A stretch of DNA of 57,862 nucleotides from Chloroflexota bacterium (GTDB lineage: Bacteria; Chloroflexota; Anaerolineae; Aggregatilineales; Phototrophicaceae): positions 1-57,862 of the forward strand of contig WTGN01000069.1 in assembly GCA_011523545.1 (NCBI GenBank). The letters run 5' to 3'. Below are positions 8,289 to 16,657 of the stretch, piece by piece (position 1 is the stretch's first letter; every line of letters starts with the position of its first letter). Below the pieces are notes generated by a model. It made no database searches. It was given only the letters and a program-made list of their open reading frames with translations, and was not told the DNA's origin. The translations under genes and the position numbers were made by a program.

Positions 8289-9422
8289 TCAATCCACCCG
8301 CGCAAAATGCGCCAGGGCGTCCGGGTCCACATCGACGCCCAGCCCGGGCGCGCGCGGTACCGCCACCCGCCCATCTTCAAGTTGGAACTTCGGAGCCGTG
8401 AGCTTCTCGCGCAGGGCATTTTCCGAGCGGTCCATTTCCAGCATCGCTTCGGGCATGCGCAGGCGACCCGGCACGATATCCAGCGTGCTGACCAGATGCA
8501 AGCCGGCGGCGAAGGCGATGCCCGTGCCCCAGCTATGCGGAATGACATTCGTCTGAAAAGCAGCAGCCAGCGCCGCGATTCGCTTCGTCTCGGTCAAGCC
8601 GCCAGCGCCGCAGATATCGGGCTGCGCGATATCGACGCAGCGCTGGCTCAGCAATTGACGGAAGCCCGCCAGCAGGTATTCGCATTCGCCGCCCGCGATC
8701 GGAATCGACGTGCGCTGGCGCAGCTCGCGGTAGCCGTCGTAATCTTCCGGCGACACCGGCTCCTCGAAAAAGCCGATATCCAGCTCCTCAACCTGCCGCG
8801 CGAAACGCAGGGCCTCGCTGAGCGAATAGGCATGATTGGCATCCACCATCAGCTGCAAGTCATCCCCGATCGCCGCCCGCGCCGCCCGCACATGCTTGAC
8901 ATCGGTTTCCACGCCCAGCCCCACCTTCATCTTCAGCGCGCGGAACCCCTGAGCGGCATAACGCTGCGCCTCGTCCGCCAGCTTGCCGGCCAGGTCCTCC
9001 GTCTCTGTGAAGTACATGCCGGTCGCGTAGACCTTGACCCGCTCGCGCCGCCGCCCGCCAAGCAGCACCGAAACCGGCTGCCCCATCAGCTTGCCGCGCA
9101 AATCCCACAGGGCGATATCGATGGCGCTGATCGCCGCCACCAGCACGCCGCGCCGGGCGTAATCCAGGGCGCGCAGGCGCATCTTGTTCCAAATCGCTTC
9201 GACCTGCAGCGGATCCTCGCCCAGCACAAGGGGCGTCAGAAACTCGACGCCGGCCTTGACGACAGTTGCCGGGCCATAACCCTCGCCCCAGCCGTAAGTC
9301 CCGTCGGCGGCGATGACCTTGACGATGCAGACTTGCCGCGAGCGAAATTCAAACTGGGAGAAGTAAAAGGGCGTATCAAGCGTTTGCTCAAGCAAGTAGG
9401 TTTCGATGCGTTCAACCTTCAT
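8289..9422 (-). CDS. Mandelate racemase/muconate-lactonizing enzyme family protein
   Basis: 377 residues, enolase superfamily. Visible active-site set: K164-M-K166 (KxK), metal ligands D194, E220 and E246, and the Asp269 (QPDICGAGG) and His296 (PHSWGTG) pair. KxK plus an Asp-His dyad places it in the mandelate racemase subgroup, whose members mostly dehydrate or epimerise acid sugars, so a sugar-acid dehydratase is plausible. First gene of a two-gene operon with the PLP dehydratase. The substrate is not decidable from sequence. Confidence 0.85.
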   Translation of the reverse strand: MKVERIETYLLEQTLDTPFYFSQFEFRSRQVCIVKVIAADGTYGWGEGYGPATVVKAGVEFLTPLVLGEDPLQVEAIWNKMRLRALDYARRGVLVAAISAIDIALWDLRGKLMGQPVSVLLGGRRRERVKVYATGMYFTETEDLAGKLADEAQRYAAQGFRALKMKVGLGVETDVKHVRAARAAIGDDLQLMVDANHAYSLSEALRFARQVEELDIGFFEEPVSPEDYDGYRELRQRTSIPIAGGECEYLLAGFRQLLSQRCVDIAQPDICGAGGLTETKRIAALAAAFQTNVIPHSWGTGIAFAAGLHLVSTLDIVPGRLRMPEAMLEMDRSENALREKLTAPKFQLEDGRVAVPRAPGLGVDVDPDALAHFARVD

Positions 9423-9533
9423 GTGTTTGCGCTTCTCCAGGGTCGATCATTTCGCTATAGTCTAGCGGATTCCGCGCGATTCTGCGCGCGGCACGAAGTC
9501 AGCGCAAGCGCGCCGGGGGCAGCGAAGCCTAAC

Positions 9534-10331
9534 GTGACTCAAGAATCAGCCTTCACCGCAGACGACGACGTTAGCGCCATTCTCGCGCTGCTGACGGACG
9601 GCCTGCGCTTCAAACTCGGCGGGCGACTTGTCGGCATCTATCTCTACGGCTCCCTGATCACCGGCGACTACGCCCCCGGTGTCAGCGATGTCGATCTCGT
9701 CGTGGTCATGACCACAGCGCTCGACGCGGACAATTTCAAGGCGCTGCACCGCATGCACGAAGGCGTCGTCGAACGATACCCGGACTGGCACGATCGCCTG
9801 GAGCTGGCTTACATCTCAGCGGCGGCGCTGCGCAGCTTCCGCCAGCAGACCAGCACAATCGGCATCATCAGCCCGGGCGAGCCCTTCCATTTGCTGCAAG
9901 CGGGCAGCGATTGGCTGATCAGTTGGTACGCGCTGCGGGAGGACGGACGGGCGCTCCTCGGGCCGCCGATAGAATCCCTCATCGACGAGATCTCGACTGA
10001 CGAATACTTGCGGGCCGTCAGCGAGCATATTCAGCACTATCGCGAGTCAGTCAAGAAGCCACACAATAAACCGGCGCTGTCATACATTATCTTGACGGTC
10101 TCCCGCGGTCTCTACACCCTCAGCCATGGCGAGCCGGCCTCCAAGATCAAGGCGGCCGCCTGGGCGAAGGAGCGCCTTCCGCATTGGGCGGCGCTTATAG
10201 CGCGCGCTTTGATCTGGCGCCTGAACCCGGCGGCGGACGAACTGACCGCCGAGCAGATCCGCCCGCAGGTCGAGGCTTTTGTCCTCGATGCGCTCGGGAG
10301 GCTTCCGCAGTGGGGTGGCAGCGCGGAGTAG
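9534..10331 (+). CDS. AadA-like aminoglycoside-type nucleotidyltransferase
   Basis: 265 residues. N-terminal nucleotidyltransferase fold with the signature YGS(x10)SDVD (G39-S40 and D52/D54), then an all-helical C-terminal domain as in ANT(3'')/ANT(9) and DUF4111 proteins. The family transfers AMP to aminoglycosides such as streptomycin or spectinomycin, but environmental homologues often have untested substrates, so resistance is only inferred. The frame is open far upstream (from 8202) opposite the enolase gene. The GTG at 9534 is chosen because homology begins there and upstream sequence is antisense to a real gene. Divergent from the enolase operon. Confidence 0.75.
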   Translation: MTQESAFTADDDVSAILALLTDGLRFKLGGRLVGIYLYGSLITGDYAPGVSDVDLVVVMTTALDADNFKALHRMHEGVVERYPDWHDRLELAYISAAALRSFRQQTSTIGIISPGEPFHLLQAGSDWLISWYALREDGRALLGPPIESLIDEISTDEYLRAVSEHIQHYRESVKKPHNKPALSYIILTVSRGLYTLSHGEPASKIKAAAWAKERLPHWAALIARALIWRLNPAADELTAEQIRPQVEAFVLDALGRLPQWGGSAE

Positions 10332-10488
10332 TGAAAATCTTGGCGATCTACGATTCAACCAACAGTTGTCACTCATCATCACTGCCGCTCGCAAGTCGCG
10401 CAGCGGCTCGCAGCTCGTAGCGAACCGGCATGAAACGAGACTGCTGGGGCATTTCGCCGCCAGGCCCGCGCTTGTCTTAGCGCGCGCT

Positions 10489-10517
10489 TTTTGGGCGACT
10501 CACAGAATCGCCCCTGC
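10489..10517 (+). repeat. Degenerate family A hairpin
   Basis: GGGCGA ... TCGCCC CTGCA with a widened loop, a decayed copy. The rest of the 278-base gap between 10332 and 10609 shows no gene. Confidence 0.45.
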
Positions 10518-10609
10518 AAGGCTTGTCCCGCACGGGGCGCTTGCGCTGGCAAATCCGAAACCGCATAATCAGAATTGAACGGCGCGCTTTCACAGGAAAG
10601 TTGCAGACG

Positions 10610-11047
10610 ATGGCAATCACAGGCATGCCCCAGCTGGGCCTTCATAGACGCGTCCTCTTGCTAGTTGCGCCCATCGTCGCTTGCCTCGCCGCCTGCAATC
10701 TTGTGACACCGGCGCCAATCACAAGCTCCACAGCCACGCCGGACTTGCCCCGCGTGCAAATCCTTTCCCCCGCGCACAATCAGCAGGCGATCGAGGGCGT
10801 CATTTTTGATATCGACATCCTCGCCTCGGACGCCGCGGCCGGCATTCAACGGGTCGAGCTCTATGTTGACGAGCAGCTGCAGCAAAGCAGCGAAAGCGAG
10901 AGCGGCCCGGCGCGCGACTACCGGGTCACGATGAATTGGTACGCCGGGGAACCGGGCTGGCACAAGTTCGCCGTTTTCGCTTACAACGCTGATGGCGTCG
11001 CCAGCCACCCGCATATCATCGCGCTGGAAGTTATCCCGTCCGCCTGA
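10610..11047 (+). CDS. Secreted lipoprotein with Ig-like domain
   Basis: 145 residues. Signal peptide with basic start (LHRR), hydrophobic stretch and lipobox LAAC, so the mature protein should be lipid-anchored. After a Thr/Ser/Pro-rich linker comes one domain of roughly 90 residues with alternating hydrophobics (VQILSPAHNQ, RVELYVDEQL, HKFAVFAYNADG, HIIALEV) typical of bacterial Ig-like folds. ATG 10610 has AGGAAAG nine bases upstream. Function unknown; likely binding or cell-surface role. Confidence 0.7.
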   Translation: MAITGMPQLGLHRRVLLLVAPIVACLAACNLVTPAPITSSTATPDLPRVQILSPAHNQQAIEGVIFDIDILASDAAAGIQRVELYVDEQLQQSSESESGPARDYRVTMNWYAGEPGWHKFAVFAYNADGVASHPHIIALEVIPSA

Positions 11048-11067
11048 GACGCGATGCCGCGGGCGAA

Positions 11068-11096
11068 TTGGTCAAACAGCCAGGCTGCGCTACAAT
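11068..11096 (+). promoter_or_regulatory. Candidate promoter of the BMP-type ABC ATPase gene
   Basis: TTGGTC, 17-base spacer, TACAAT. A start near 11103 would give a ~95-base leader that contains a family B element. Confidence 0.45.
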
Positions 11097-11150
11097 TGCT
11101 TAGCGCCTTAAGAAACGCTGCCGATTAACGAGGAATCCGCCTAGTTCAGT

Positions 11151-11191
11151 TCCCCTTCCCTGGCTCGCTGGGTAGGGGCTGGGGCGTAGGG
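11151..11191 (+). repeat. Family B G-rich element in leader of ABC ATPase
   Basis: CCCCTTCCCTGGCTCGCTGGG followed by four G-tracts (GGG TA GGGG CT GGGG CGTA GGG), fitting a G-quadruplex pattern on the coding strand. It ends seven bases before the ATG. Confidence 0.75.
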
Positions 11192-11198
11192 TGACAAG

Positions 11199-12695
11199 AT
11201 GGATATCGAATTGCGGAACATCCACAAGCGTTTTGGCGCCATCCATGCGAATAACGACATCAACGTCCAGTTCAGCCATGGGCGGATTGTCGGGATTCTG
11301 GGCGAGAATGGCGCCGGAAAATCGACTTTGATGAAGATTCTCTCCGGCTTCCAACCGGCGGACGCTGGCGAGATCCTGATCGATGATCGCACTATCGACT
11401 ATACCGGCCCGACGGCGGCCATCGCCAATGGCATCGGCATGCTGCAGCAGGACCCGCTGGATGTCGGCGCTTTCACCGTCCTGGAGAATTTTATTTACGG
11501 CGGCGCCGATGGCCTCACGCTTCAACGGTCGCAAGCCGAAGCGCGCTTGAGCGAGCTGACTGCGCGTTTCGGTTTTGAACTGGACCCCCACCAGCTCATC
11601 GACAACCTCTTGATTGCCCAGCGCCAGCAGTTGGAGATCGTTCGCCTGTTGGCTTTGGGCGTCGAAACGCTGATCCTTGATGAACCGACAACCGGCATCT
11701 CCGCCGAGCAAAAGGACATTCTCTTCAACGCGCTGCGCGAGCTGGCGCGGGACGAGGGCATGATCATCCTGCTGGTCTCGCATAAACTCGAAGATGTGAT
11801 CGACCTCTGCGATGAGGTCGTCGTCTTGCGCGCGGGACTAATGGTCGGAGAGATGGAAATGCCGGCCAGCGACAGCGGCCTGACCAGCGCCATCATCGCC
11901 GAGACGAAACAGCGCCTGGTCACCATGATGTTCGGCGAAGAGCTGGAGACGCATAGCCGGCCCCATTATGAAATCGGCGCGCCGGTCTTCGCCGCCGAGG
12001 CGATCGTCGTGCATGATCCGCGCCTCGATATGCAGCCCATCTCGCTGACAGCGCATGCGGGCGAAGTGATCGGCCTGGCCGGCCTTGGCGGCAGCGGTCA
12101 AGAGATCTTCATGCGCGCCTGCGCTCGCCTAGGGCGCGTCAACAGCGGGGCGCTGCGCTTCGACGGGGCCGATGTCACCGGCGCGAGCTACCGTCATTTG
12201 TTTCGGCGCGGTTGTGTCTTTGGCGCTGCCGGGCGTTTGGAGGAAGGCCTGATCGCCGGTTTGACGCTGACGGAACACAGCGCCCTGGTAAGCGACGACA
12301 AGCTGCAGATCGACTGGAAATTGGTCGGGGAGCGCACCGTATCGCGTATCAACCACTATCGCATCAAAGGCCGGGCCGCCGATACTATCGAACAGCTTTC
12401 CGGCGGCAACCAGCAGCGCGTGCTCATCGGTCTGCTGCCGGATGACCCCAAACTGCTCATCCTGGAACAGCCGACGCGCGGCCTAGATGTGGATTCTGCG
12501 CGTTGGATCTGGACGCAATTGCTTGAGCGCTGCCGCCGGGGCGCCGCCATCATTTTCAACTCCTCAGATTTGGAAGAGCTGGTCACCTTCAGCGACCGCA
12601 TCTTCGTGTTCTACGCCGGCCGGGTCTATGAAGTGCCGGATGTGGCGCAGACCAGCATCGACGAATTGGGGCATCTGATCGGCGGCGAGTTCTAA
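11199..12695 (+). CDS. ABC transporter ATPase, BMP/nucleoside (YufO/NupO-like) type, two ATPase domains
   Basis: 498 residues with two tandem nucleotide-binding domains. First: Walker A GENGAGKS (35-42) and Walker B LILDEPTTG, but its signature is degenerate (LLIAQRQQ). Second: atypical Walker A (GLGGSGQE), intact signature LSGGNQQR and LEQPTRGLD. The QPTRGLD form in the second domain is typical of transporters working with Bmp-family binding proteins. Its natural partners are the two permease genes at 19869 and 21014, about 7.2 kb downstream, an unusual separation. No Bmp binding protein is in the window. Confidence 0.85.
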   Translation: MDIELRNIHKRFGAIHANNDINVQFSHGRIVGILGENGAGKSTLMKILSGFQPADAGEILIDDRTIDYTGPTAAIANGIGMLQQDPLDVGAFTVLENFIYGGADGLTLQRSQAEARLSELTARFGFELDPHQLIDNLLIAQRQQLEIVRLLALGVETLILDEPTTGISAEQKDILFNALRELARDEGMIILLVSHKLEDVIDLCDEVVVLRAGLMVGEMEMPASDSGLTSAIIAETKQRLVTMMFGEELETHSRPHYEIGAPVFAAEAIVVHDPRLDMQPISLTAHAGEVIGLAGLGGSGQEIFMRACARLGRVNSGALRFDGADVTGASYRHLFRRGCVFGAAGRLEEGLIAGLTLTEHSALVSDDKLQIDWKLVGERTVSRINHYRIKGRAADTIEQLSGGNQQRVLIGLLPDDPKLLILEQPTRGLDVDSARWIWTQLLERCRRGAAIIFNSSDLEELVTFSDRIFVFYAGRVYEVPDVAQTSIDELGHLIGGEF

Positions 12696-12724
12696 GTGAA
12701 TCCAAGCAAGACTTTGAAAACCTA

Positions 12725-12760
12725 GCACCGAGTACACCGAGCGTTCAGAGGACAATCAGC
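12725..12760 (-). repeat. Family E repeat fragment
   Basis: CACCGAGTACACCGAG, the reverse complement of the CTCGGTGTACTCGGTG string at 6393 and 50387. The gap 12696-12883 otherwise holds only this and one hairpin. Confidence 0.55.
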
Positions 12761-12839
12761 AATGCGATGGGATTCCCGCGAATCATGCGCGTTGCAAAGG
12801 CCTTTCGGCGAAACGCCGGCAAATAGTGACTAGAAGAAC

Positions 12840-12860
12840 GGGCGTCTCAGCGAGACGCCC
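12840..12860 (-). repeat. Family A hairpin repeat, core GTCTC
   Basis: Perfect 9-bp stem GGGCGTCTC / GAGACGCCC followed by CTACA, so oriented opposite to the copy at 1128, with the same core. Confidence 0.9.
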
Positions 12861-12883
12861 CTACAACGTTCCTAAGCGGTGAC

Positions 12884-14194
12884 TTATCCTTCGACGTGGC
12901 CGCCGTCGACCAGGATCTGCATAATCTCCGCCTCGAGGGCGGCGGCGGTTTCTTCGATCGTCGCCTCTCCCGTGATCATGGTAGACAGAAGGCGCGGCAA
13001 TACCTCACCCCGTACATCGCCGTATTCGGGGATATTCGGGGTGCTGATGATGTTCAAGCCCTGAATGCCGGCGGCGATATCCCCCAGCCAGGGGAAGCGT
13101 GCCAGGGCGCGCTCGTCCTGCAGGACCGAAATCCGCGACGGCGAATTGCCCAATTTTGTCGCCGTAACGCCGTGGACGCCGCTTTCGGTACTCGTCAAGC
13201 AGACCAGCATCTCCCAGGTTTCTTGCGGGTGCTCGGTCGTGCTGGAGATCGCCGGACCCCACTGACTCAGGAAGCCTTCCGGCTCCTCGACGCCGTCGCC
13301 CGGCAAGGGAATCAGCTGGAAGCCGATATTGCCGGCCACGTCCGAGGTATCCGGATCGTTGCCATAGAGCAAGACGCTATTCCAGGTGACCAGGCTAAAG
13401 TCGCGCCCGGCGGTGAAGTTGGCGTTGCCTTCAACCCAGCCGGCCGTGTAGGACGCGGGATCGGCATATCCGTAGAGCATCATCATATCGGTGAGCGCGG
13501 CGATGCCTTCCGGCGTGTTGATATTGATCTCGAGCGTCTCGTGATCGACGACCTCGATGCCGTGCATGAATGACAGCGCTTCATGCAAGATCGTGATCCA
13601 GGCGGCGCGCAAGCCATAAGCGATGTTGCCATGCAGCCCTTCGTCCGGGCGGTGGAAGAAGGCAACTTGATCGAAGTATTGCTGCATGCTCTGCGGCGCG
13701 GCGAGTTCATAGCCGTTTGCTTCCATGAATGCCGCTTGCTCATCCGGGTCATTCATCAGGTCGGTCCGATAGAGGATGCCCTGATACTCGTTCAGCCAGG
13801 GCACGAGCCAGTGCTTGCCTTCGTATTCGGTCAAGTTAAAGAAGGCGATATCGTCGGGGTCGAGCGCATCAATGTCGAAGTCTTCCAGCGGCAACAGATA
13901 ATCCGCGGCGACGAATTGCGCGATCTTGCTGATGGGAATGTAGGCGATATCGTAGAGACCGCTGCGAACGGCCGCTTCTGTCGGCAGAATGGAATTGATC
14001 CACTCGCCGGGCGGCAGCTGATGCGCCTCGTAATCGACGCCGACTTCCATCGCGCAGCGGTCGGCATTGGCGATCAAGGCGTCGGCATGCACGCCGGTTT
14101 CAGCGCCGATTGAGATCGTCACCATATCCTGCGCTTGGCCCGCGGGCAGCAACAGCAGCAAAACGAGCGAAAGTAAAATGCCTATGCGTTTCAT
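12884..14194 (-). CDS. Sugar ABC transporter substrate-binding protein (importer 1)
   Basis: 436 residues. Cleavable signal peptide (MKRIGILLSL..., ending near AGQAQD) without a lipobox cysteine. The body has the family 1 extracellular solute-binding pattern: early YDIAYIPI segment, LVPWLNEYQGILYRTDL, and a late segment with an ATKLGNSPSR-like motif. ATG 14194 follows AGGAG. It is the last gene of a three-gene minus-strand operon (permease 15111-16064, permease 14282-15109, binding protein). No ATPase gene is present, as is common for carbohydrate importers sharing an MsmX/UgpC-type ATPase. Sugar unknown. Confidence 0.85.
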   Translation of the reverse strand: MKRIGILLSLVLLLLLPAGQAQDMVTISIGAETGVHADALIANADRCAMEVGVDYEAHQLPPGEWINSILPTEAAVRSGLYDIAYIPISKIAQFVAADYLLPLEDFDIDALDPDDIAFFNLTEYEGKHWLVPWLNEYQGILYRTDLMNDPDEQAAFMEANGYELAAPQSMQQYFDQVAFFHRPDEGLHGNIAYGLRAAWITILHEALSFMHGIEVVDHETLEININTPEGIAALTDMMMLYGYADPASYTAGWVEGNANFTAGRDFSLVTWNSVLLYGNDPDTSDVAGNIGFQLIPLPGDGVEEPEGFLSQWGPAISSTTEHPQETWEMLVCLTSTESGVHGVTATKLGNSPSRISVLQDERALARFPWLGDIAAGIQGLNIISTPNIPEYGDVRGEVLPRLLSTMITGEATIEETAAALEAEIMQILVDGGHVEG

Positions 14195-14281
14195 TTTTTC
14201 ATCTCCTAATCAATACATTGGATTGACGAACGAGGCTGATCATATCCGTCTTATACGCAAGTCCCCCCTTTCTGGCCGGCC

Positions 14282-15109
14282 TCACTTGCCGGAGCCAGCC
14301 ACGAGCCCCACTACCAGGTGCTTCTGCACCAGCAAGCCGGCAATGACAATTGGCGTCGCTGAAAGCACGCCGGCCGCCGCCAACTCGCCCCAGGCGATAT
14401 TCTGATTGGTGACAAAGGTATACATGGTCACCGGCAGGGTCCGCGCGTTTCGCGCCGTCAGCGTGACCGCCAAGGCGAACTCATTCCATGAAGACAGCAG
14501 CATGAAAATAGTGATCGAGGCCAGGCCGGGGCGGATCAAAGGCAAAACAACATGCCAGATCACGCCCAGGCGCGAGGCGCCATCGATCATCGCCGCGTCT
14601 TCAATTTCGTCCGGAATCGTCGAGATGAAACCGACCAGCATCCATATCGCCAGCGGCAAAGAGAAGAATGTGTACAGCAGGACCAAGGTGCCCTGCTTGT
14701 CATAGAGATTTAGGCCGCGCGCGATGGCGAAGAGCGGGATGATGTAGGCGACCGGGGGCAAAAGCCGCGCCGTGAATATCACCAGCATCATCAGCGAGCC
14801 GCCAACGCGAAAGCGCGCCATGCTGTAAGCCGCTGGAATGCCCAGCAGCGACACCGCAGCCAGCGTGATGCCGGCGACCAGCAGCGAATTCTTCACCGAG
14901 TTGATGACCTTGGCGTCGCTGAAAAGGTTGATGTAATTTTCCAAAGTTGCCGGCGCCGGGAACCAGACCGGCGGAATCGCGAATTGCTGACCCTCGGTTT
15001 TGAATGAGCTGGCAATCAGCCAGTAGATGGGAAACAGAAAAACGGCAAGCAAGAACAGCCACAGAGCGTAGGTCAAGAGGCGGTTGGCGCGGCTCATGCG
15101 CTGGTCCAT
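14282..15109 (-). CDS. Sugar ABC transporter permease, MalG type (importer 1)
   Basis: 275 residues, about six transmembrane helices. The loop that contacts the ATPase (EAA motif) reads IEDAAMIDGASRLGVIWHVVLPLIRPG. N-terminal helix LFLLAVFLFPIYWLIASSFKT is typical of MalG-class (CUT1) permeases. The ATG lies one base after the stop of the partner permease, so translation is coupled. Confidence 0.9.
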   Translation of the reverse strand: MDQRMSRANRLLTYALWLFLLAVFLFPIYWLIASSFKTEGQQFAIPPVWFPAPATLENYINLFSDAKVINSVKNSLLVAGITLAAVSLLGIPAAYSMARFRVGGSLMMLVIFTARLLPPVAYIIPLFAIARGLNLYDKQGTLVLLYTFFSLPLAIWMLVGFISTIPDEIEDAAMIDGASRLGVIWHVVLPLIRPGLASITIFMLLSSWNEFALAVTLTARNARTLPVTMYTFVTNQNIAWGELAAAGVLSATPIVIAGLLVQKHLVVGLVAGSGK

Positions 15110-15110
15110 C

Positions 15111-16064
15111 TCAATCCGCCTCCCTGAACATCAAACGCGCATAGACAAGACTGACGATGAAAGCGACGAGCAGCTGCACCACGGCGATGCTGGAACCATA
15201 GCCGATCTTTAACGAGCGTATTCCCACCCAATATTGGTAGAGCGCCAGCACCTCTGTCGAATCACCGGGGCCGCCACCGGTCATGATGAAGATCATTTCA
15301 AAGGCCTTGAAGATGAAGAGGGTGGTCAAGAATGCCGATATCAGAATGGCGTAGCGCACCAACGGCAAGGTGATATAGCGCAAAAGCTGCAAGCGATCGG
15401 CGCCATCAACGCGAGCGGCCAGATAAAGCTCCTCCGGTATCGTCTTGAAGCCACCGGTGACCACCAGCATCGTGCCCGGCACGCCATTCCAAACGTGCAC
15501 AAGAATCAGCGCGCCGAGCGCCGTCCGCGGGCTGCCCAGTATCGACGTCTTTGTGATGGTATCGAGTCCCAGAAAATCCAGCGCCTGCGCGATGACGCCG
15601 ATGTTCGGCGCCATCATGAAACGAAAATTGAAGCCGCTGATGAACGGCGCCACCAGCCAGGGAATCAGCAGAAGCGTGCGCACCAGCCCTTCGCCGCGAA
15701 TGTTGCGATTCAGCAGCAGAGCGAGGGTCACGCCCAGGACCGTCTGAATCGAAGTGGTCGCAATTGTGAAAATCGCCGTGATGCCGAGCGATGAATAAAA
15801 GCGCTCATCCGCCAGCAGCTTGCCGTAATTCTCGATACCGATGAAAGTCTGCCCCAAATCCAGGCGGGTTAGGCTCCAGGCGGTCATCGAATTGTAAAGA
15901 AGGTAGCCAGTTGGATAGATGATGCCGATAATGATGAAGATGAAGGCCGGCAACGCCAGAAGATATTTTACGCGCTGGGCGCCAAATAGCCGACTGCCTG
16001 GGTTGAAAAGCGAGAGGGTCATGTTTGCGTAGGCCGCCGGCCTGCCCGGGGCAATAAGCGGCAA
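15111..16064 (-). CDS. Sugar ABC transporter permease, MalF type (importer 1)
   Basis: 317 residues, six predicted helices, EAA loop ELYLAARVDGADRLQLLRYITLPL. First gene of the importer 1 operon. TTG at 16064 is favoured because GGAG lies seven bases upstream; ATG at 16022 (MTLSLFNPG) is the alternative but has no ribosome site. A 54-base stretch of this gene (15883-15936, around IIIGIIYPTGYLLYNSM) recurs at 83% identity in the upstream intergenic region at 16457-16510. Confidence 0.88.
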   Translation of the reverse strand: MPLIAPGRPAAYANMTLSLFNPGSRLFGAQRVKYLLALPAFIFIIIGIIYPTGYLLYNSMTAWSLTRLDLGQTFIGIENYGKLLADERFYSSLGITAIFTIATTSIQTVLGVTLALLLNRNIRGEGLVRTLLLIPWLVAPFISGFNFRFMMAPNIGVIAQALDFLGLDTITKTSILGSPRTALGALILVHVWNGVPGTMLVVTGGFKTIPEELYLAARVDGADRLQLLRYITLPLVRYAILISAFLTTLFIFKAFEMIFIMTGGGPGDSTEVLALYQYWVGIRSLKIGYGSSIAVVQLLVAFIVSLVYARLMFREAD

Positions 16065-16102
16065 ATCAAAGCTCCAATCAACTTGCTCCTTACCAGAAAT
16101 AC

Positions 16103-16122
16103 AATAATCGATAATCGATAAT
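16103..16122. repeat. Short tandem ATAATCG repeat upstream of importer 1
   Basis: AATAATCGATAATCGATAATC, a 7-base unit repeated nearly three times and locally palindromic (ATCGAT). AT-rich, so it may be part of the importer 1 promoter region. Confidence 0.5.
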
Positions 16123-16141
16123 CTGTGTCCACCAGAGTATA

Positions 16142-16171
16142 TGCGCTTGGAAGCGCCTTGTCAAATGCTTC
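16142..16171. promoter_or_regulatory. 30-base site, copy 1 (possible LacI-family operator)
   Basis: Matches 28 of 30 bases of 16577-16606. The core TTGGAAGCGCCTTG resembles TGGAAGCGCTTCCA-like LacI/GalR operators, and GAAGCG...TGCTTC forms an imperfect inverted repeat. Located upstream of the importer 1 operon, where a LacI-type repressor would be expected. Regulator not seen in the window. Confidence 0.4.
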
Positions 16172-16456
16172 GCGCTGCAGGCGGGCCACGCTTCGAATAT
16201 CCGCCGTGGGTGAAGCGGCCAGGCGAAAAAATTCCGCAGCCCTCACGAGCCCGGTATGCGGGTTATGGCTATGCTAAGCGAGGGCGCCCGGCGCCGATTC
16301 TCAAGACCGCAGGACAAAGGCATTTCGCTTGATGTCGCGTTTAGCGTGACAGCACTTCCTCTCCTGGATCTGCCGGCCAAGCGGTCTGGTCGACTCGTCA
16401 TCCCGCTCTTTCTTATCATTGATTCAGATCTCGGCGGCGCGCGCCGACGCCGGTTC

Positions 16457-16510
16457 GTCATCGAATTGAATAGCAGGTAGCCAGCCAGAGAGATAATACC
16501 GATAATGATG
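16457..16510 (-). pseudogene. Decayed MalF-type permease fragment
   Basis: 45 of 54 bases match 15883-15936 in the neighbouring permease with no gap. Translated on the minus strand it gives IIIGIISLAGYLLFNSMT against IIIGIIYPTGYLLYNSMT in the intact gene, then diverges. It lies 67 bases from the second copy of the 30-base site, so an entire promoter-plus-permease unit seems to have been duplicated and lost. The rest of 16065-16657 contains no supportable gene. Confidence 0.7.
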
Positions 16511-16576
16511 TTGGCGCAATCACATCACGAAATGCGCGCATTGCATTTATCGAAATTATGAATCCAGCAGCGTTTG

Positions 16577-16606
16577 TGCGCATGGAAGCGCTTTGTCAAA
16601 TGCTTC
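16577..16606. promoter_or_regulatory. 30-base site, copy 2 (possible LacI-family operator)
   Basis: Core ATGGAAGCGCTTTG fits a LacI-type or cre-like operator better than copy 1. It sits 52 bases before the sulfite-oxidase-like start and overlaps the position expected for that gene's -35 element (a TAAAAT lies at 16628-16633). Confidence 0.4.
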
Positions 16607-16657
16607 ACCTAATGGGTAGACCTCGGTTAAAATGTCTGTCAATGAAAGGAGTGGCGG

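Noticed and set aside
8202..9533. Long N-terminal extension of the nucleotidyltransferase frame
   Set aside because: Antisense to the enolase-superfamily gene and low-complexity; the family sequence begins at the GTG at 9534.
16141..16480. Small frames in the intergenic region before the sulfite-oxidase-like gene
   Set aside because: Short, Arg-rich and without ribosome sites; the region is better explained as a decayed duplication.
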